Shown here: in pieces, positions 37,125 through 45,869 of the stretch
Layout of the letters: every line of letters starts with the position of its first letter
Position numbering within the stretch: position 1 is the first letter of the stretch
Assembly: GCF_018130615.1 (NCBI RefSeq)
Contig: NZ_JAFCKB010000019.1
Coordinates: 99,238-163,237, forward strand
Reading direction: 5' to 3'
Source of the DNA: Bradyrhizobium manausense
GTDB lineage: Bacteria > Pseudomonadota > Alphaproteobacteria > Rhizobiales > Xanthobacteraceae
Length of the DNA stretch: 64,000 nt
Program-made: the position numbers and the translations under genes
The notes under the pieces: generated by a model
Told to the model about the DNA's origin: nothing
Seen by the model: the letters and a program-made list of their open reading frames with translations, nothing else
Databases searched by the model: none

Positions 37125-38576
37125 ATGAACGCGATTGCCATGCTGATCGACGGGGAGCGGCGGCAGGCCGCTGACGGTGCGACGTTCGAACGCAACAATC
37201 CGCTCGACGCCACCGTTGCAACGCGCGCCCCTGCGGCGACGGCCGCAGATGCGATCGCCGCGGTTCACGCCGCAGCGCGCGCCTTTCCGTCCTGGTCCGC
37301 GATCGGCCCGTCCGCGCGCCGCGCGCTGCTGACCAAGGCCGCGCACTGTCTCGAGGCCAAGGCCGATGCCTTTGCGGCGGCCATCGCCACGGAGACCGGC
37401 GGCTCGGCACTGTGGAGCGGCTTCAACGTCCATCTCGCCGCCGGCATGTTGCTCGAGGCCGCCGCAATGACGACGCAGATCGGTGGCGAGGTCATTCCGT
37501 CCGACGTGCCCGGGAGCCTCGCGATGGGCGTGCGCCAGCCGGCCGGCGTCGTCCTCGGCATGGCGCCCTGGAATGCGCCGGTCATCCTCGGCGTGCGCGC
37601 GATCGCATTGCCGCTGGCTTGCGGCAATACGGTGGTTCTGAAGGGTTCGGAACTCTGTCCGGCGACGCATGGCTTGATCGTCGAGGCATTTCGCGAAGCC
37701 GGTTTCCCCGCAGGCGTCGTCAATTATGTGACCAACGCACCGAAGGATGCGGCCTCCGTCGTGGAGGCGATGATTGCCGAGCCGGCCGTCCGGCGCGTGA
37801 ATTTCACGGGCTCGACCCGTGTCGGCAGGATCGTCGCGGCGGTCTGCGCCAAATACCTCAAGCCCGTCGTGCTCGAGCTCGGCGGCAAGGCGCCGCTCCT
37901 GGTCCTCGACGACGCCGATCTCGAGGCCGCCGTTGATGGCGCCGCCTTCGGCGCGTTCGCCAATTCCGGGCAGATCTGCATGTCGACGGAGCGGATCATC
38001 GTCGATGTGAAAGTCGCCGATGCCTTCGCCAGGCGGCTGGCCGACAAGGCCGCGCAATTGCCGCTCGGCGACCCCCGGAAGGGTCCGGTGGTGCTGGGTT
38101 CGGTCGTCGACATGGCGACGGTCCATCGTTGTAACGAGCTGATCGACGATGCGCTCGCCAAGGGCGCGAAGCTGTTGTGCGGAGGCAAAGCGCAGTCGAC
38201 GCTGATGCCGGCGACACTGCTCGATCACGTGACGCCGGACATGCGGATCTACGGCGAGGAGTCCTTCGGGCCGGTCAAGCCGATCGTTCGCGTCAATGGC
38301 GAGGAGGCGGCGATCGCCTGCGCGAACGACAACGCCTATGGCCTGTCCTCGGCCGTCTTCACCAGAGACTCCGCGCGAGGAATGCGGGTTGCGGCGAGAA
38401 TTCAGTCGGGCATCTGCCATATCAACGGGCCCACCGTTCACGACGAAGCCCAGATGCCGTTCGGCGGCGTCAAGGACAGCGGTTTCGGGCGCTTTGGCGG
38501 CAAGGCCGGTATCGCCGAGTTCACGGAACTGCGCTGGATCACCATGCAGACGACCCCGCGTCACTATCCGTTCTGA
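37125..38576 (+). CDS. Aryl aldehyde dehydrogenase (benzaldehyde/vanillin dehydrogenase type)
   Basis: 483 residues. MAPWNAPVILGVRAIALPLA, FTGSTRVGRIVA, the general base in LELGGKAPLL and the nucleophile in NSGQICMSTERIIV place it in the ALDH superfamily, nearest in pattern to salicylaldehyde/vanillin dehydrogenases. It would oxidise the benzaldehyde formed by the decarboxylase to benzoate, or the hydroxylated analogues. GGAGAGG precedes ATG 37125, 22 bp after the mdlC stop, so the two are one transcript. Confidence 0.87.
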   Translation: MNAIAMLIDGERRQAADGATFERNNPLDATVATRAPAATAADAIAAVHAAARAFPSWSAIGPSARRALLTKAAHCLEAKADAFAAAIATETGGSALWSGFNVHLAAGMLLEAAAMTTQIGGEVIPSDVPGSLAMGVRQPAGVVLGMAPWNAPVILGVRAIALPLACGNTVVLKGSELCPATHGLIVEAFREAGFPAGVVNYVTNAPKDAASVVEAMIAEPAVRRVNFTGSTRVGRIVAAVCAKYLKPVVLELGGKAPLLVLDDADLEAAVDGAAFGAFANSGQICMSTERIIVDVKVADAFARRLADKAAQLPLGDPRKGPVVLGSVVDMATVHRCNELIDDALAKGAKLLCGGKAQSTLMPATLLDHVTPDMRIYGEESFGPVKPIVRVNGEEAAIACANDNAYGLSSAVFTRDSARGMRVAARIQSGICHINGPTVHDEAQMPFGGVKDSGFGRFGGKAGIAEFTELRWITMQTTPRHYPF

Positions 38577-38684
38577 AATCATCTGCGCTAGTTCCTGCGC
38601 ACACGTCCTAGGCGCGCTGCGTCGGAGTCCAAGATTGTCTCGCGGGAATCCGAATAGGCTCAATTTGGGAAAGAAGATGCGAAG

Positions 38685-38720
38685 CCGGGCGAAGCTCGGC
38701 CGGCAATAAAAAAAGCCCGG
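38685..38720. other. Hairpin before second Liv-type operon
   Basis: GCCGGGC/GCTCGGC forms a short hairpin, and CCGGGC (38685-38690) is also inverted as GCCCGG (38715-38720) around an A-rich loop. The A-run is on the plus strand, so it is not a typical terminator for the upstream genes. It might be a weak one or a transcript-leader structure. Confidence 0.3.
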
Positions 38721-38744
38721 TATCATGTAGGGGAGGAGACTACC

Positions 38745-40016
38745 ATGCGATGGAAGACTGCGTTGTGTACCCTGGCGGCAATGTCGTTTGCAGCGATCAT
38801 GTCAGGCGGCCAGGCTCAAGCCGCTGAAAATGCCAAATGCGGGTTGAGCAACGGCAAGGCGGCAGCGGGCGATCCGATCATCATCGGCGGCATCGTCAGC
38901 GTGACCGGACCAGACAATTTCAGCTCGTCTGGGCTTGCGGCCGCGGCGTACTTCAAGTGTCTCAACGCCAACGGCGGCATCAACGGCCGGCCGGTGAAGT
39001 ACCTGATGCAGGACGACGCCTGGAATCCGGAGCAGTCGTCACAACTGGCAGCCAAGCTCATTCGCGATCAGGGCGCGGTCGCCCTCGTCGGCAATATGAG
39101 CTTCGTCGATTGCGGCGCCAACCAGGGCATCTACGAGAAGGAAGACATCATGGTCATCGCCGGCGTTGGCGTGCCGCGCGATTGCTTCTTCCAGAAGAAC
39201 TACGCCCCCACCAATGCCGGACCGCGGGTCAGCAACACCAAGGCGATCATGGACCTTGCCGCGACCTATCCGGGCAAGATCAAGCGCATCGTCTGCATCG
39301 CGCCCAACATTCCCAACGTCGGCGAATGGTCGTGCACGGGCGCAGTGAGCTGGATCAAGAAGCAGGGTGGCGACGGCAAGATCATCACGTTCGATCCGGG
39401 CTCGCTCGATGCCACCTCACTGGTTCTGGAAGCGATGGCCTTCAAGCCCGACGCCGTCTCGGTCGGCACGCCCAAGGGCATGGCGGTGCCGATCTTCGCC
39501 GCGGCCGAAGAGCAGGGGCTTGCGGACAAGCTGCACTGGACCGGGCCCGCCTCGCTCTACAACCTCGATTTTCCGCGGGCGATCGGCAAGTACTGGGACG
39601 GCAAAGTCACCGTCGACATGGAGCTCAAGGCGGCCGACGCCAACACGCCTGACATGAACAACTGGCTCGCGGTGATGGACCAGTACGGCCAGAAGAGCGA
39701 TCCGCGCGATACCTTCTCGCAGGCCGGCTATCTGGCGGCACGCGTGACGGCCGAAACCCTTCTCAAGATGGATCCCGCCAAGATCGACCGCAAGTCGGTG
39801 ACGGCGGCGCTGCGTTCGGTCAAACGGTTCGAGAGCGACATTCTCTGCGCGCCCTGGTACGTCGGCGACGGTCCGCGGCACAACGCCAACCATACCGGCC
39901 CGGTGGCGCAGGTGAAGGACGGCAAGCTCTTGCCGAAAGGACAGTGCATCGACGCGCAGGATCCGGAACTCGACGACGTGCGCGCCTACGAGAAGACCAT
40001 CGGCATCTCGAACTGA
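38745..40016 (+). CDS. ABC transporter substrate-binding protein (LivK-like), second system
   Basis: 423 residues. A cleavable signal (MRWKTALCTLAAMSFAAIMS...AQA) is followed by a type I periplasmic-binding fold: PIIIGGIVSVTGPDNFSSSG, NGGINGRPVKYLMQDDAW, VGNMSFVDCGANQ and DTFSQAGYLAARV. It has several cysteines, including one near the mature N-terminus (AKCGLSNG), probably disulfide-bonded. GGGGAGGAG lies before the start. With its permeases and ATPases it likely imports an aryl acid used by the flanking genes. It is a distinct paralogue of the LivK-like protein at 23.4 kb. Confidence 0.88.
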   Translation: MRWKTALCTLAAMSFAAIMSGGQAQAAENAKCGLSNGKAAAGDPIIIGGIVSVTGPDNFSSSGLAAAAYFKCLNANGGINGRPVKYLMQDDAWNPEQSSQLAAKLIRDQGAVALVGNMSFVDCGANQGIYEKEDIMVIAGVGVPRDCFFQKNYAPTNAGPRVSNTKAIMDLAATYPGKIKRIVCIAPNIPNVGEWSCTGAVSWIKKQGGDGKIITFDPGSLDATSLVLEAMAFKPDAVSVGTPKGMAVPIFAAAEEQGLADKLHWTGPASLYNLDFPRAIGKYWDGKVTVDMELKAADANTPDMNNWLAVMDQYGQKSDPRDTFSQAGYLAARVTAETLLKMDPAKIDRKSVTAALRSVKRFESDILCAPWYVGDGPRHNANHTGPVAQVKDGKLLPKGQCIDAQDPELDDVRAYEKTIGISN

Positions 40017-40022
40017 TCCGTC

Positions 40023-40886
40023 ATGCCTGATTTCACGCCTTTCTTCGTCTCGGGGCTCGCAACGGCTGCGACCTACGTGCTGTCGGCCGTCGGCATCGTT
40101 GTGCTCTACAGGGCATCGGGCGTGGTCAATTTCAGCCAGGGCGCGCTCGGCGCCCTGGCTGCGTTCGTTTCCTGGTCCATCGTGGAGAATGGCGGCCCGG
40201 CTCCGTTGGCCTGGTGCGCCGGCATATTGGTGTCGACGGTGCTGGCGTTCCTCTATGGCCGCGTGCTGGCGCCGCGTCTGGCGTTCAGCGATCCGGTGAT
40301 GCGGGCGGTCGCGACCTTGAGCGTCGCGCTGATCCTGCTCGGCTTCATGGGCTATGTGTGGGGCGAGCTGCCGCGGCGGCTGCGGCTGCCGACGGACACG
40401 ATCAGCTTCGAATTGATCGGCGTGCGCATCACCGCGACGCGGGCCGTCGCCTTTGCGCTCGCCGTGCTTGCGACGGTGGCGGTGATGGTCTTCCTCGCCC
40501 GAAGCCGGCTCGGGCTTCAGATGCGGGCGCTTGCCAACAATCGCGATCTCAGCGCGCTGCTCGGCGTCCGGGTGCTGCGTGCGGACGGCTATGCGTGGAT
40601 CATCTCCGGATCGCTTGCCGGGGTCAGCGGCATTTTGCTTGCGGATCTGCAGCGTCTCAGCGGCCAGACGCTGACATTTGCCGTCATCCCTGCGATCTCG
40701 GCGGCGGTGATCGGGCGGTTCTCCTCGCTTCCGGCAACGGTCGCCGGAGGTGTCGCCATCGGGGTCTGCGAAGCGCTGCTCACGCCGGTCCCGGTCGTCG
40801 GACCGTTCCGCACGGCGGTGCCCTTTATCTTCGCAGTTGCTGCGTTGCTGTGGATGCAGCGCAGGTTCACATTTGTTTACCGGTGA
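40023..40886 (+). CDS. Branched-chain-type ABC permease (LivH-like), second system
   Basis: 287 residues with about eight membrane segments. SGLATAATYVLSAVGIVVLYRASGVVNFSQGALGAL is the family N-terminus, and ALLGVRVLRADGYAWIISGSLAGVSG the coupling region. It starts 6 bp after the LivK-like stop. It forms the channel together with the LivM-like protein encoded next. Confidence 0.88.
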   Translation: MPDFTPFFVSGLATAATYVLSAVGIVVLYRASGVVNFSQGALGALAAFVSWSIVENGGPAPLAWCAGILVSTVLAFLYGRVLAPRLAFSDPVMRAVATLSVALILLGFMGYVWGELPRRLRLPTDTISFELIGVRITATRAVAFALAVLATVAVMVFLARSRLGLQMRALANNRDLSALLGVRVLRADGYAWIISGSLAGVSGILLADLQRLSGQTLTFAVIPAISAAVIGRFSSLPATVAGGVAIGVCEALLTPVPVVGPFRTAVPFIFAVAALLWMQRRFTFVYR

Positions 40887-40893
40887 GCGCGAC

Positions 40894-41925
40894 GTGACGG
40901 ACCAAACCCTGGCATATTCGCCGCTCGTCGACGCCAAGCGCGTGCGGCTGAAGCGGGTGGCGGCAGTCGTCGTTGCGCTGGCGATCGTCGTCGTCCTGCC
41001 CGAGATACTGTCGAACTATTGGCTGCGCACCTTCATCTCGGTGACTGCGCTCGCAATCGGCAGCTTGAGCGTGAGCCTGCTGTTCGCTCAACTCGGCATG
41101 GTGTCGCTCGCCCAGTATGGGCTGCTCGGCGTCGGCGGTTGGTTCGCACTGCGCATCTCGCACGGCCTCGGCGTGCCCTTTGAACTCGCGCTCCTGACCG
41201 GCGGAGTCGTCGCGGCGGCATTCGGCCTGGTCGTCGGCCTGCCGGCGCTGCGGATGCGCGGGCTTTATCTCGCGATCATCACCCTGATGATGGCGGGCGC
41301 GATTCAAGTCCTCATCAGTGCGTTCGGCTTTCCTGACGGCGGTGCCGGCATCCTTGGCAAGAGCACCGGCGCGCGCATCATGATGGCACGGCCGCAATTG
41401 GCTGCGACCGACGAAGCCTATTTCCGCTACGCGATGGTCGTGCTGGCGCTGTGCTACGGCGTCGTGTTCCTGCATATGCGCGGACGCCCGGGGCGGGCGT
41501 GGGCCATGATACGTCGCAGCGAAGTCTGCGCGCTTGCCGGCGGCGTCCACATCGTCGCCTACAAGGTGTGGGCCTTCACCCTGTCCGGATTCCTGGCCGG
41601 CATTGCAGGGGGCTTGCTTGCCGGCGGTGTCGGCCAGCTTGACGGTTCCGCCTTTCCGGCCAGTCAGTCGATCATGTTGTTCGCTTTGACGATCGTAGGA
41701 GGCGCCTATAGCTGGATGGGCCCGATCATCGCAGGCTTGATGCTGCGGGCGTTTCCCGCGCTGCTGAACGATCTCGGCGTCGACGGAAACATCGCCACGA
41801 TCGTGTTCGGTGCCGGGCTGCTCCACGCGTTGATAACCGCACCGCAAGGCATTGCCGGCCAGCTCCAGGAGGCCGCCGTGGCGCTTCGCAAGAGGTTCTT
41901 CGGCAGCTCCGGAGCCATCCGATGA
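40894..41925 (+). CDS. Branched-chain-type ABC permease (LivM-like), second system
   Basis: 343 residues if GTG 40894 is the start, 7 bp after the LivH stop. GSLSVSLLFAQLGMVSLAQYGLLGVGGWFAL, LPALRMRGLYLAIITLMMAG and FTLSGFLAGIAGGLLAGGVGQ are LivM patterns, with about ten membrane segments. The frame is open upstream into livH, but the residues there are not family-like. The stop overlaps the LivG-like start (ATGA). Unlike the first system, this permease is not fused to its ATPase. Confidence 0.86.
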   Translation: MTDQTLAYSPLVDAKRVRLKRVAAVVVALAIVVVLPEILSNYWLRTFISVTALAIGSLSVSLLFAQLGMVSLAQYGLLGVGGWFALRISHGLGVPFELALLTGGVVAAAFGLVVGLPALRMRGLYLAIITLMMAGAIQVLISAFGFPDGGAGILGKSTGARIMMARPQLAATDEAYFRYAMVVLALCYGVVFLHMRGRPGRAWAMIRRSEVCALAGGVHIVAYKVWAFTLSGFLAGIAGGLLAGGVGQLDGSAFPASQSIMLFALTIVGGAYSWMGPIIAGLMLRAFPALLNDLGVDGNIATIVFGAGLLHALITAPQGIAGQLQEAAVALRKRFFGSSGAIR

Positions 41926-42641
41926 TCGAGATCGATAGTCTCACGGTCCTGTTCGGCGGCGTGCGCGGATTGAATGCGCTGACCGCGACCTTACCCGAGC
42001 CTGTCACCGGTCTGGTCGGGCCGAATGGCGCGGGCAAGACCACGCTGATCAACGTGCTCTCGGGATTTGTAAGGCCCGCGAGCGGAAGCGTGAGGATCGA
42101 CGGCGAGAATCTCGACGGTATCGTGCTTCACAAGCGCGCGGCCTTCGGCATCAGGCGCACATTCCAGAATGAACAGGTCGTGGAAAATCTGACGGCGGCC
42201 GGCAACGTCGCCGCGGTGCTGGATAATGTTCCGACCGGTGGACGGCCAAGACAGCAGCTGATCGAGGCGGCGCTGGGTTTCGTCGGCGTGGCATCGAAGG
42301 CGAACGTGATGGGAGCCAACCTTAATGCCTATGAACGGCGATTGGTCGAGATCGCGCGCGCCACCGTCGGGCGGCCGCGGCTCGTGATGATGGACGAACC
42401 AGGCGCCGGACTTTCGCAAGAGGAAAGCGAGCACTTGCGGAGCGTCATCAAGAGCATCCACAATTATTGCGGCGCTCAGGTGCTGCTCGTCGATCATGAC
42501 GTCGATCTCATTTCCGCGACCTGCGTGGCGACGTTGGTGCTGGATTTCGGGTCCCAGATCGCCTACGGGCCGACTGCGGCCGTGCTGGCCGATCCGAAAG
42601 TGCGTGCGGCCTATCTCGGGATCGTCGAGGAGGGCGCATGA
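41922..42641 (+). CDS. ABC transporter ATP-binding protein (LivG-like), degenerate signature
   Basis: 239 residues. Walker A GPNGAGKTT, Walker B LVMMDEPGAGLS and H-loop VDHDVD are intact. The ABC signature, usually LSYGQ in LivG, reads LNAYE followed by RRLVEIARA, so both the Ser and the Gly are replaced. This parallels the LivG half of the first system. The LivF-like partner has MSGGQQQ. The protein should still bind ATP; the altered signature would affect the opposite composite site. Overlaps on both sides (ATGA) show tight coupling. Confidence 0.87.
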   Translation: MIEIDSLTVLFGGVRGLNALTATLPEPVTGLVGPNGAGKTTLINVLSGFVRPASGSVRIDGENLDGIVLHKRAAFGIRRTFQNEQVVENLTAAGNVAAVLDNVPTGGRPRQQLIEAALGFVGVASKANVMGANLNAYERRLVEIARATVGRPRLVMMDEPGAGLSQEESEHLRSVIKSIHNYCGAQVLLVDHDVDLISATCVATLVLDFGSQIAYGPTAAVLADPKVRAAYLGIVEEGA

Positions 42642-43348
42642 GCGAGGGGCTCGAAGTCAAGGGCGTCGACCTGCAGCGCAGCGGCAAGGCTGTTCTTCAT
42701 GGCGTGGACGTCACGCTTGCGCGAGGCAGGATCACGGCTCTGCTTGGCGCGAACGGAGCCGGAAAAAGCAGTCTCGTGCTGGGGATCGCCGGCGCCTTGC
42801 CAATTGCCGCGGGGCAAATTCTTGTCGACGGGCGTCCGATCTCCGGGCTTCGCCCGGAAGCGATCCGTGCGCTGGGCGTTGCCGCGGTGCCGGAGGGCCA
42901 CCAGGTGCTCGGCGATCTCAGCGTCGAGGACAATCTCAAGGTGGCCGGGAGCCATTTGCCGCGCGCCGAGGTCAAGCCGGCCATCGAGGTTGCGCTGGAT
43001 ACGTTTCCGGAACTCCGCGCGCGCCTGTCGTCGCGATCGGGCACGATGTCCGGCGGGCAGCAGCAGATGCTGGCATTGGCGCAGGCGATCATCTCGCGCC
43101 CGCGCTATTTGCTTGCCGACGAATTGTCGTTTGGCCTTGCGCCCGTGGTGGTGGGGCGCCTCGTTCCGGTCTTGCAGAAGCTCGCGCAGCAGGGCGTCGG
43201 CGTCCTGCTCATCGAGCAGTTCACCCATATCGCGCTCAAGATCGCCGATATCGCCTATGTGATGGAGCGAGGACGGATTTGCTTCCATGGCGAGCCCGGC
43301 GAACTGGTGCGAAATCCCGACATTCTTCACAGCGCCTATCTGGCATAG
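42638..43348 (+). CDS. ABC transporter ATP-binding protein (LivF-like), second system
   Basis: 236 residues. Walker A GANGAGKSS, Q-loop region VAAVPEGHQVLGDLSVEDNL, signature MSGGQQQMLALAQAI, Walker B YLLADELSFGLAP and the LivF-typical LLIEQFTHIAL. It completes the second five-component Liv-type importer. The start overlaps the livG-like stop. Confidence 0.88.
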   Translation: MSEGLEVKGVDLQRSGKAVLHGVDVTLARGRITALLGANGAGKSSLVLGIAGALPIAAGQILVDGRPISGLRPEAIRALGVAAVPEGHQVLGDLSVEDNLKVAGSHLPRAEVKPAIEVALDTFPELRARLSSRSGTMSGGQQQMLALAQAIISRPRYLLADELSFGLAPVVVGRLVPVLQKLAQQGVGVLLIEQFTHIALKIADIAYVMERGRICFHGEPGELVRNPDILHSAYLA

Positions 43349-43397
43349 CGGTATGCGGGAGACGTCGACGGTGCGAAACGATGAAATGTGAGAAGCA

Positions 43398-44156
43398 ATG
43401 AAGCGTCTTGAGGACAGGGTCTGCGTCGTCACCGGCGGCGCCGGAAGTGTCGGCCTGGCGACGGCGCGTCTATTCCTCGCGGAGGGCGCGCGTGTCGCCT
43501 TGATCGACCTGCGGCAGGCCGAGCTGGACCATGCGGTGGAGCGCCTCGGCAACCGCTCGGTCATGACTGTTGTCGCTGATGTCTCCCGCGACGAGGAGGT
43601 CGCGGCGGCGATCGAGGCCGTCAATGCGAGGCTCGGGCCGATCGACGTGCTGTTCAGCAATGCCGGCAATTTTGGAACCGTGGCGCCGATCGCCGCCTAT
43701 CCGGAAGCGGTGTTCGATGCCGTCTACGCTGTCCACGTCAAGGGCGCGTTCCTGCTTTGCAAGCACGCGACGCCGCGCATGCGTGACGGCGGCAGCGTGA
43801 TCATCACGTCGAGTGTGGCAGGCGTACGCGGCGACCCCGGCGTCTACGGCTATATCGTCGCCAAACACGCGCAGATCGGATTGATGCGATGCCTCGCCAA
43901 GGAGCTCGCACCGCGCCGGATCCGCGTCAACACGGTTCATCCGGGGCCGATCGACAACTCCTTTCAGCACGCGGTCGAAGCAGGTCTTGCGGACGTCATC
44001 AAGCGTGACGGCGCCGAATTCTTCAACGCGATGATTCCGCTGGGCCGGCACGGCACGCCGGAGGAAGTCGCCCAATCCGTGCTCTATCTGGCCTCAGACG
44101 AGAGCCGCTTCACGACTGGCTCGCGGCTGATGGTCGATGGCGGCATGAGCGCATGA
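43398..44156 (+). CDS. Short-chain dehydrogenase/reductase
   Basis: 252 residues: TGGAGSVG cofactor motif, aspartate in ALIDLRQAE (NAD preference), SNAG, ITSSVAG and the catalytic YIVAK. The C-terminal SRFTTGSRLMVDGGMSA is classical. It likely oxidises a secondary alcohol of the substrate carried by the upstream transporter, for example an aryl-glycol or aryl-ethanol. It lies 49 bp after the LivF-like gene and is convergent with the cupin gene. Confidence 0.88.
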   Translation: MKRLEDRVCVVTGGAGSVGLATARLFLAEGARVALIDLRQAELDHAVERLGNRSVMTVVADVSRDEEVAAAIEAVNARLGPIDVLFSNAGNFGTVAPIAAYPEAVFDAVYAVHVKGAFLLCKHATPRMRDGGSVIITSSVAGVRGDPGVYGYIVAKHAQIGLMRCLAKELAPRRIRVNTVHPGPIDNSFQHAVEAGLADVIKRDGAEFFNAMIPLGRHGTPEEVAQSVLYLASDESRFTTGSRLMVDGGMSA

Positions 44157-44188
44157 GGTGCGAAACCGGCCGGCGGAAGCCGCCGGTG

Positions 44189-44722
44189 TCAGCGGAACAG
44201 TTTCGTGATCGCCTCGGCGCCGAGTCCGACCTTCTCGTAATGCGCCTTGCAGAGCTCGATGTAATCATGGACGTCGAAATGACCGATGGAATCGCCGTTC
44301 TCGTCGAGCCAGATCAAGGGCGCGCTGACGATGAAGAAGACGCGCATCTGCTCGGGATGGTCATAGGCGACGAGTGTGTGGCTCTCGCCGGGGCTCTCAT
44401 AGATGAAGTCGCCGGCGGTGGCGGTCCAATCGTGCTCGAGATAGCCCCACTTGCCGGAGATCGTGTAGGCGAACACCTGGTGCGGGTGATAGTGGCGGTT
44501 GACCAGCCCGGCCGTCTTGGACCAGAGGATGTCGCACCATTTGTTCTGGGTCGGCGAAATCCAGAGCGGCCGCGACGAGACCGTCTCGCTGAAGGGCACA
44601 TAATAGCGCTCGTCGTCGGTCGGCGCATTGGCGATGTAGGTATCAGGCAGCGCGTCGGGCTTGAACACTTTCTGGATCGGCTTGATGTCTTTCCAGAACT
44701 CCGTCGTGGGCGCCTCGGCCAT
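44189..44722 (-). CDS. Cupin dioxygenase, 2,4'-dihydroxyacetophenone dioxygenase-like
   Basis: 177 residues, the length typical of 2,4'-dihydroxyacetophenone dioxygenase. Cupin motif 1 is RHYHPHQVFAYTISGKWGYLEHDWTATAGDF with clustered His residues; motif 2 is SPGESHTLVAY. Characterised family members cut the bond between the carbonyl and hydroxymethyl carbons of 2,4'-dihydroxyacetophenone, giving 4-hydroxybenzoate and formate, with non-haem iron. The neighbourhood of mandelate-type and alcohol/aldehyde-oxidising genes supports an aryl-C2 substrate. It is divergent from the moaF-like gene with a shared palindromic site between them. Confidence 0.78.
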   Translation of the reverse strand: MAEAPTTEFWKDIKPIQKVFKPDALPDTYIANAPTDDERYYVPFSETVSSRPLWISPTQNKWCDILWSKTAGLVNRHYHPHQVFAYTISGKWGYLEHDWTATAGDFIYESPGESHTLVAYDHPEQMRVFFIVSAPLIWLDENGDSIGHFDVHDYIELCKAHYEKVGLGAEAITKLFR

Positions 44723-44893
44723 TGTCCATGCCTTTTTGTTTTTGACGGGAATTGCGTCGCGAAGGGTGCGGCATGTCTATTGATCCTGTCTTGGAGAATA
44801 GCGCGGAGGGGGTTGGACGCGGGCGCAAATCGTCGGCGCCGTGCAGGGCCCGCGCGAGTCCTAGCGCAGCCGCGCCCGAGTCCAAGACGCTTT

Positions 44894-44908
44894 CAGCCGG
44901 ACCGGCTT
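44894..44908. promoter_or_regulatory. Palindromic operator copy 1 (CAGCCGGACCGGCTT)
   Basis: AGCCGG-A-CCGGCT within a 15-base block lies between the divergent cupin and moaF-like genes. The same 15 bases recur at 45798-45812 within the promoter of the AraC-family gene. The FeaR-like regulator encoded at 45870 is the nearest candidate binder, though AraC proteins usually bind direct repeats. Confidence 0.5.
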
Positions 44909-44967
44909 ACGTCGCGCCGGGATCGGACTATTTCCCTGCGCGAGCGCAACAAGGCTGGACGATCGAC

Positions 44968-45762
44968 ATGACTGATACGAACAGGCCCGCCGACTGGAAG
45001 CATTTTGACGACTTTTCGGCAGGCATTGCCACCAATCGCCTGCCGACTACTGACGCCTTGTCGGGCCGACGCATCAAGATCTCCCTGAAGAACGGCCGCG
45101 CGATCGAGCTGGCCTTCAACGCGGTGAATGAGGTCACCTGGCGCGAGGGCGACCAGACCGGAATCGACTGGTATGAGGCGATCAACGTTGCCGCCGACAT
45201 GTTCTTCGTCAATATGACCTTCTCGGCCCGTCCGAACGAGGATGAAGCCTTCGTCCTCAATCTCAGGACGCGGCGCGTTCTGTCCGTCCGCGAGCGACTG
45301 CGCGATGCGGATGAGGCCAGGGGCGAGCCTCGCGTGCTGCAGGACTATGCGCCCGGGATCATCGGCGATCCCTCTGTTGCGGCCGATGGCATGGAGCCGG
45401 CCCCGACGCGCGAGCTGATCGGGCTGACCGCGCATTACGAATATAGCCCGCACCACGTCTATGAGCACATCTACCTGAGCTCGGAGCGGTACGCGTGGCA
45501 AAACCTCGTCGGCGTGCAGCGCGGCCATGGCGATGTCGACCTGGCGACGACCTTCAAGTTCGATCACAACCAGTATGTGTTCGGGTTTCGTGAGTTCATC
45601 ATCCCGGTCGCTTCGATCTTCTTCTACGATTACGACGCCATGCGATCGACGGGGAAATTCCTTGGCGTGACCAGCCAGGGCAGAATCGAGAACAAGCCCG
45701 CCGGTGCATTCATCGAGGTGAAATCCCGGACCGTTTACTCCGACCGCAAGGCGCCGGTGTAG
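44968..45762 (+). CDS. MoaF-family protein
   Basis: 264 residues from ATG 44968. The N-terminal half (LSGRRIKISLKNGRAIELAFNAV...TWREGDQTG) and the C-terminal half (APTRELIGLTAHYEYSPHHVYEHIYLSSERY, REFIIPVASIFFYDY) match the two lipocalin-like MoaF halves. MoaF is named from the Klebsiella moa/arylsulfatase region, but its biochemical role is not settled and it is not a core molybdenum-cofactor enzyme. Here it sits between a cupin dioxygenase gene and a FeaR-like regulator gene, so a ligand-binding or lyase role in aromatic or aryl-amine catabolism is plausible. About 72 upstream in-frame codons look non-coding. Confidence 0.75.
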   Translation: MTDTNRPADWKHFDDFSAGIATNRLPTTDALSGRRIKISLKNGRAIELAFNAVNEVTWREGDQTGIDWYEAINVAADMFFVNMTFSARPNEDEAFVLNLRTRRVLSVRERLRDADEARGEPRVLQDYAPGIIGDPSVAADGMEPAPTRELIGLTAHYEYSPHHVYEHIYLSSERYAWQNLVGVQRGHGDVDLATTFKFDHNQYVFGFREFIIPVASIFFYDYDAMRSTGKFLGVTSQGRIENKPAGAFIEVKSRTVYSDRKAPV

Positions 45763-45793
45763 TCGAGGGAGCGAGTCCGTCCTGCAAACACCG

Positions 45794-45821
45794 TTGACAG
45801 CCGGACCGGCTTGCTTAACAT
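45794..45821 (+). promoter_or_regulatory. Promoter of AraC-family gene with embedded operator copy 2
   Basis: TTGACA (45794-45799) and TAACAT (45816-45821), 16 bases apart, make a reasonable sigma-70 promoter. The palindrome CAGCCGGACCGGCTT (45798-45812), identical to 44894-44908, fills the spacer. Binding there should block RNA polymerase, so this gene may be repressed by whatever protein recognises it. A second short palindrome, AACATGTT, overlaps the -10. Confidence 0.5.
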
Positions 45822-45869
45822 GTTATCAAGCGGGTGCCGCCCGACGGCAACCGAGCCAGGGAGGAGCGC

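Noticed and set aside
37065-38726. 553-residue minus-strand frame opposite the aryl aldehyde dehydrogenase
   Set aside because: All ALDH catalytic motifs are on the plus strand; this frame is a shadow.
39417-40937. 506-residue minus-strand frame spanning livK- and livH-like genes
   Set aside because: Rich in Arg, His, Asp and Gln with no fold; an antisense artefact of high-GC codon use.
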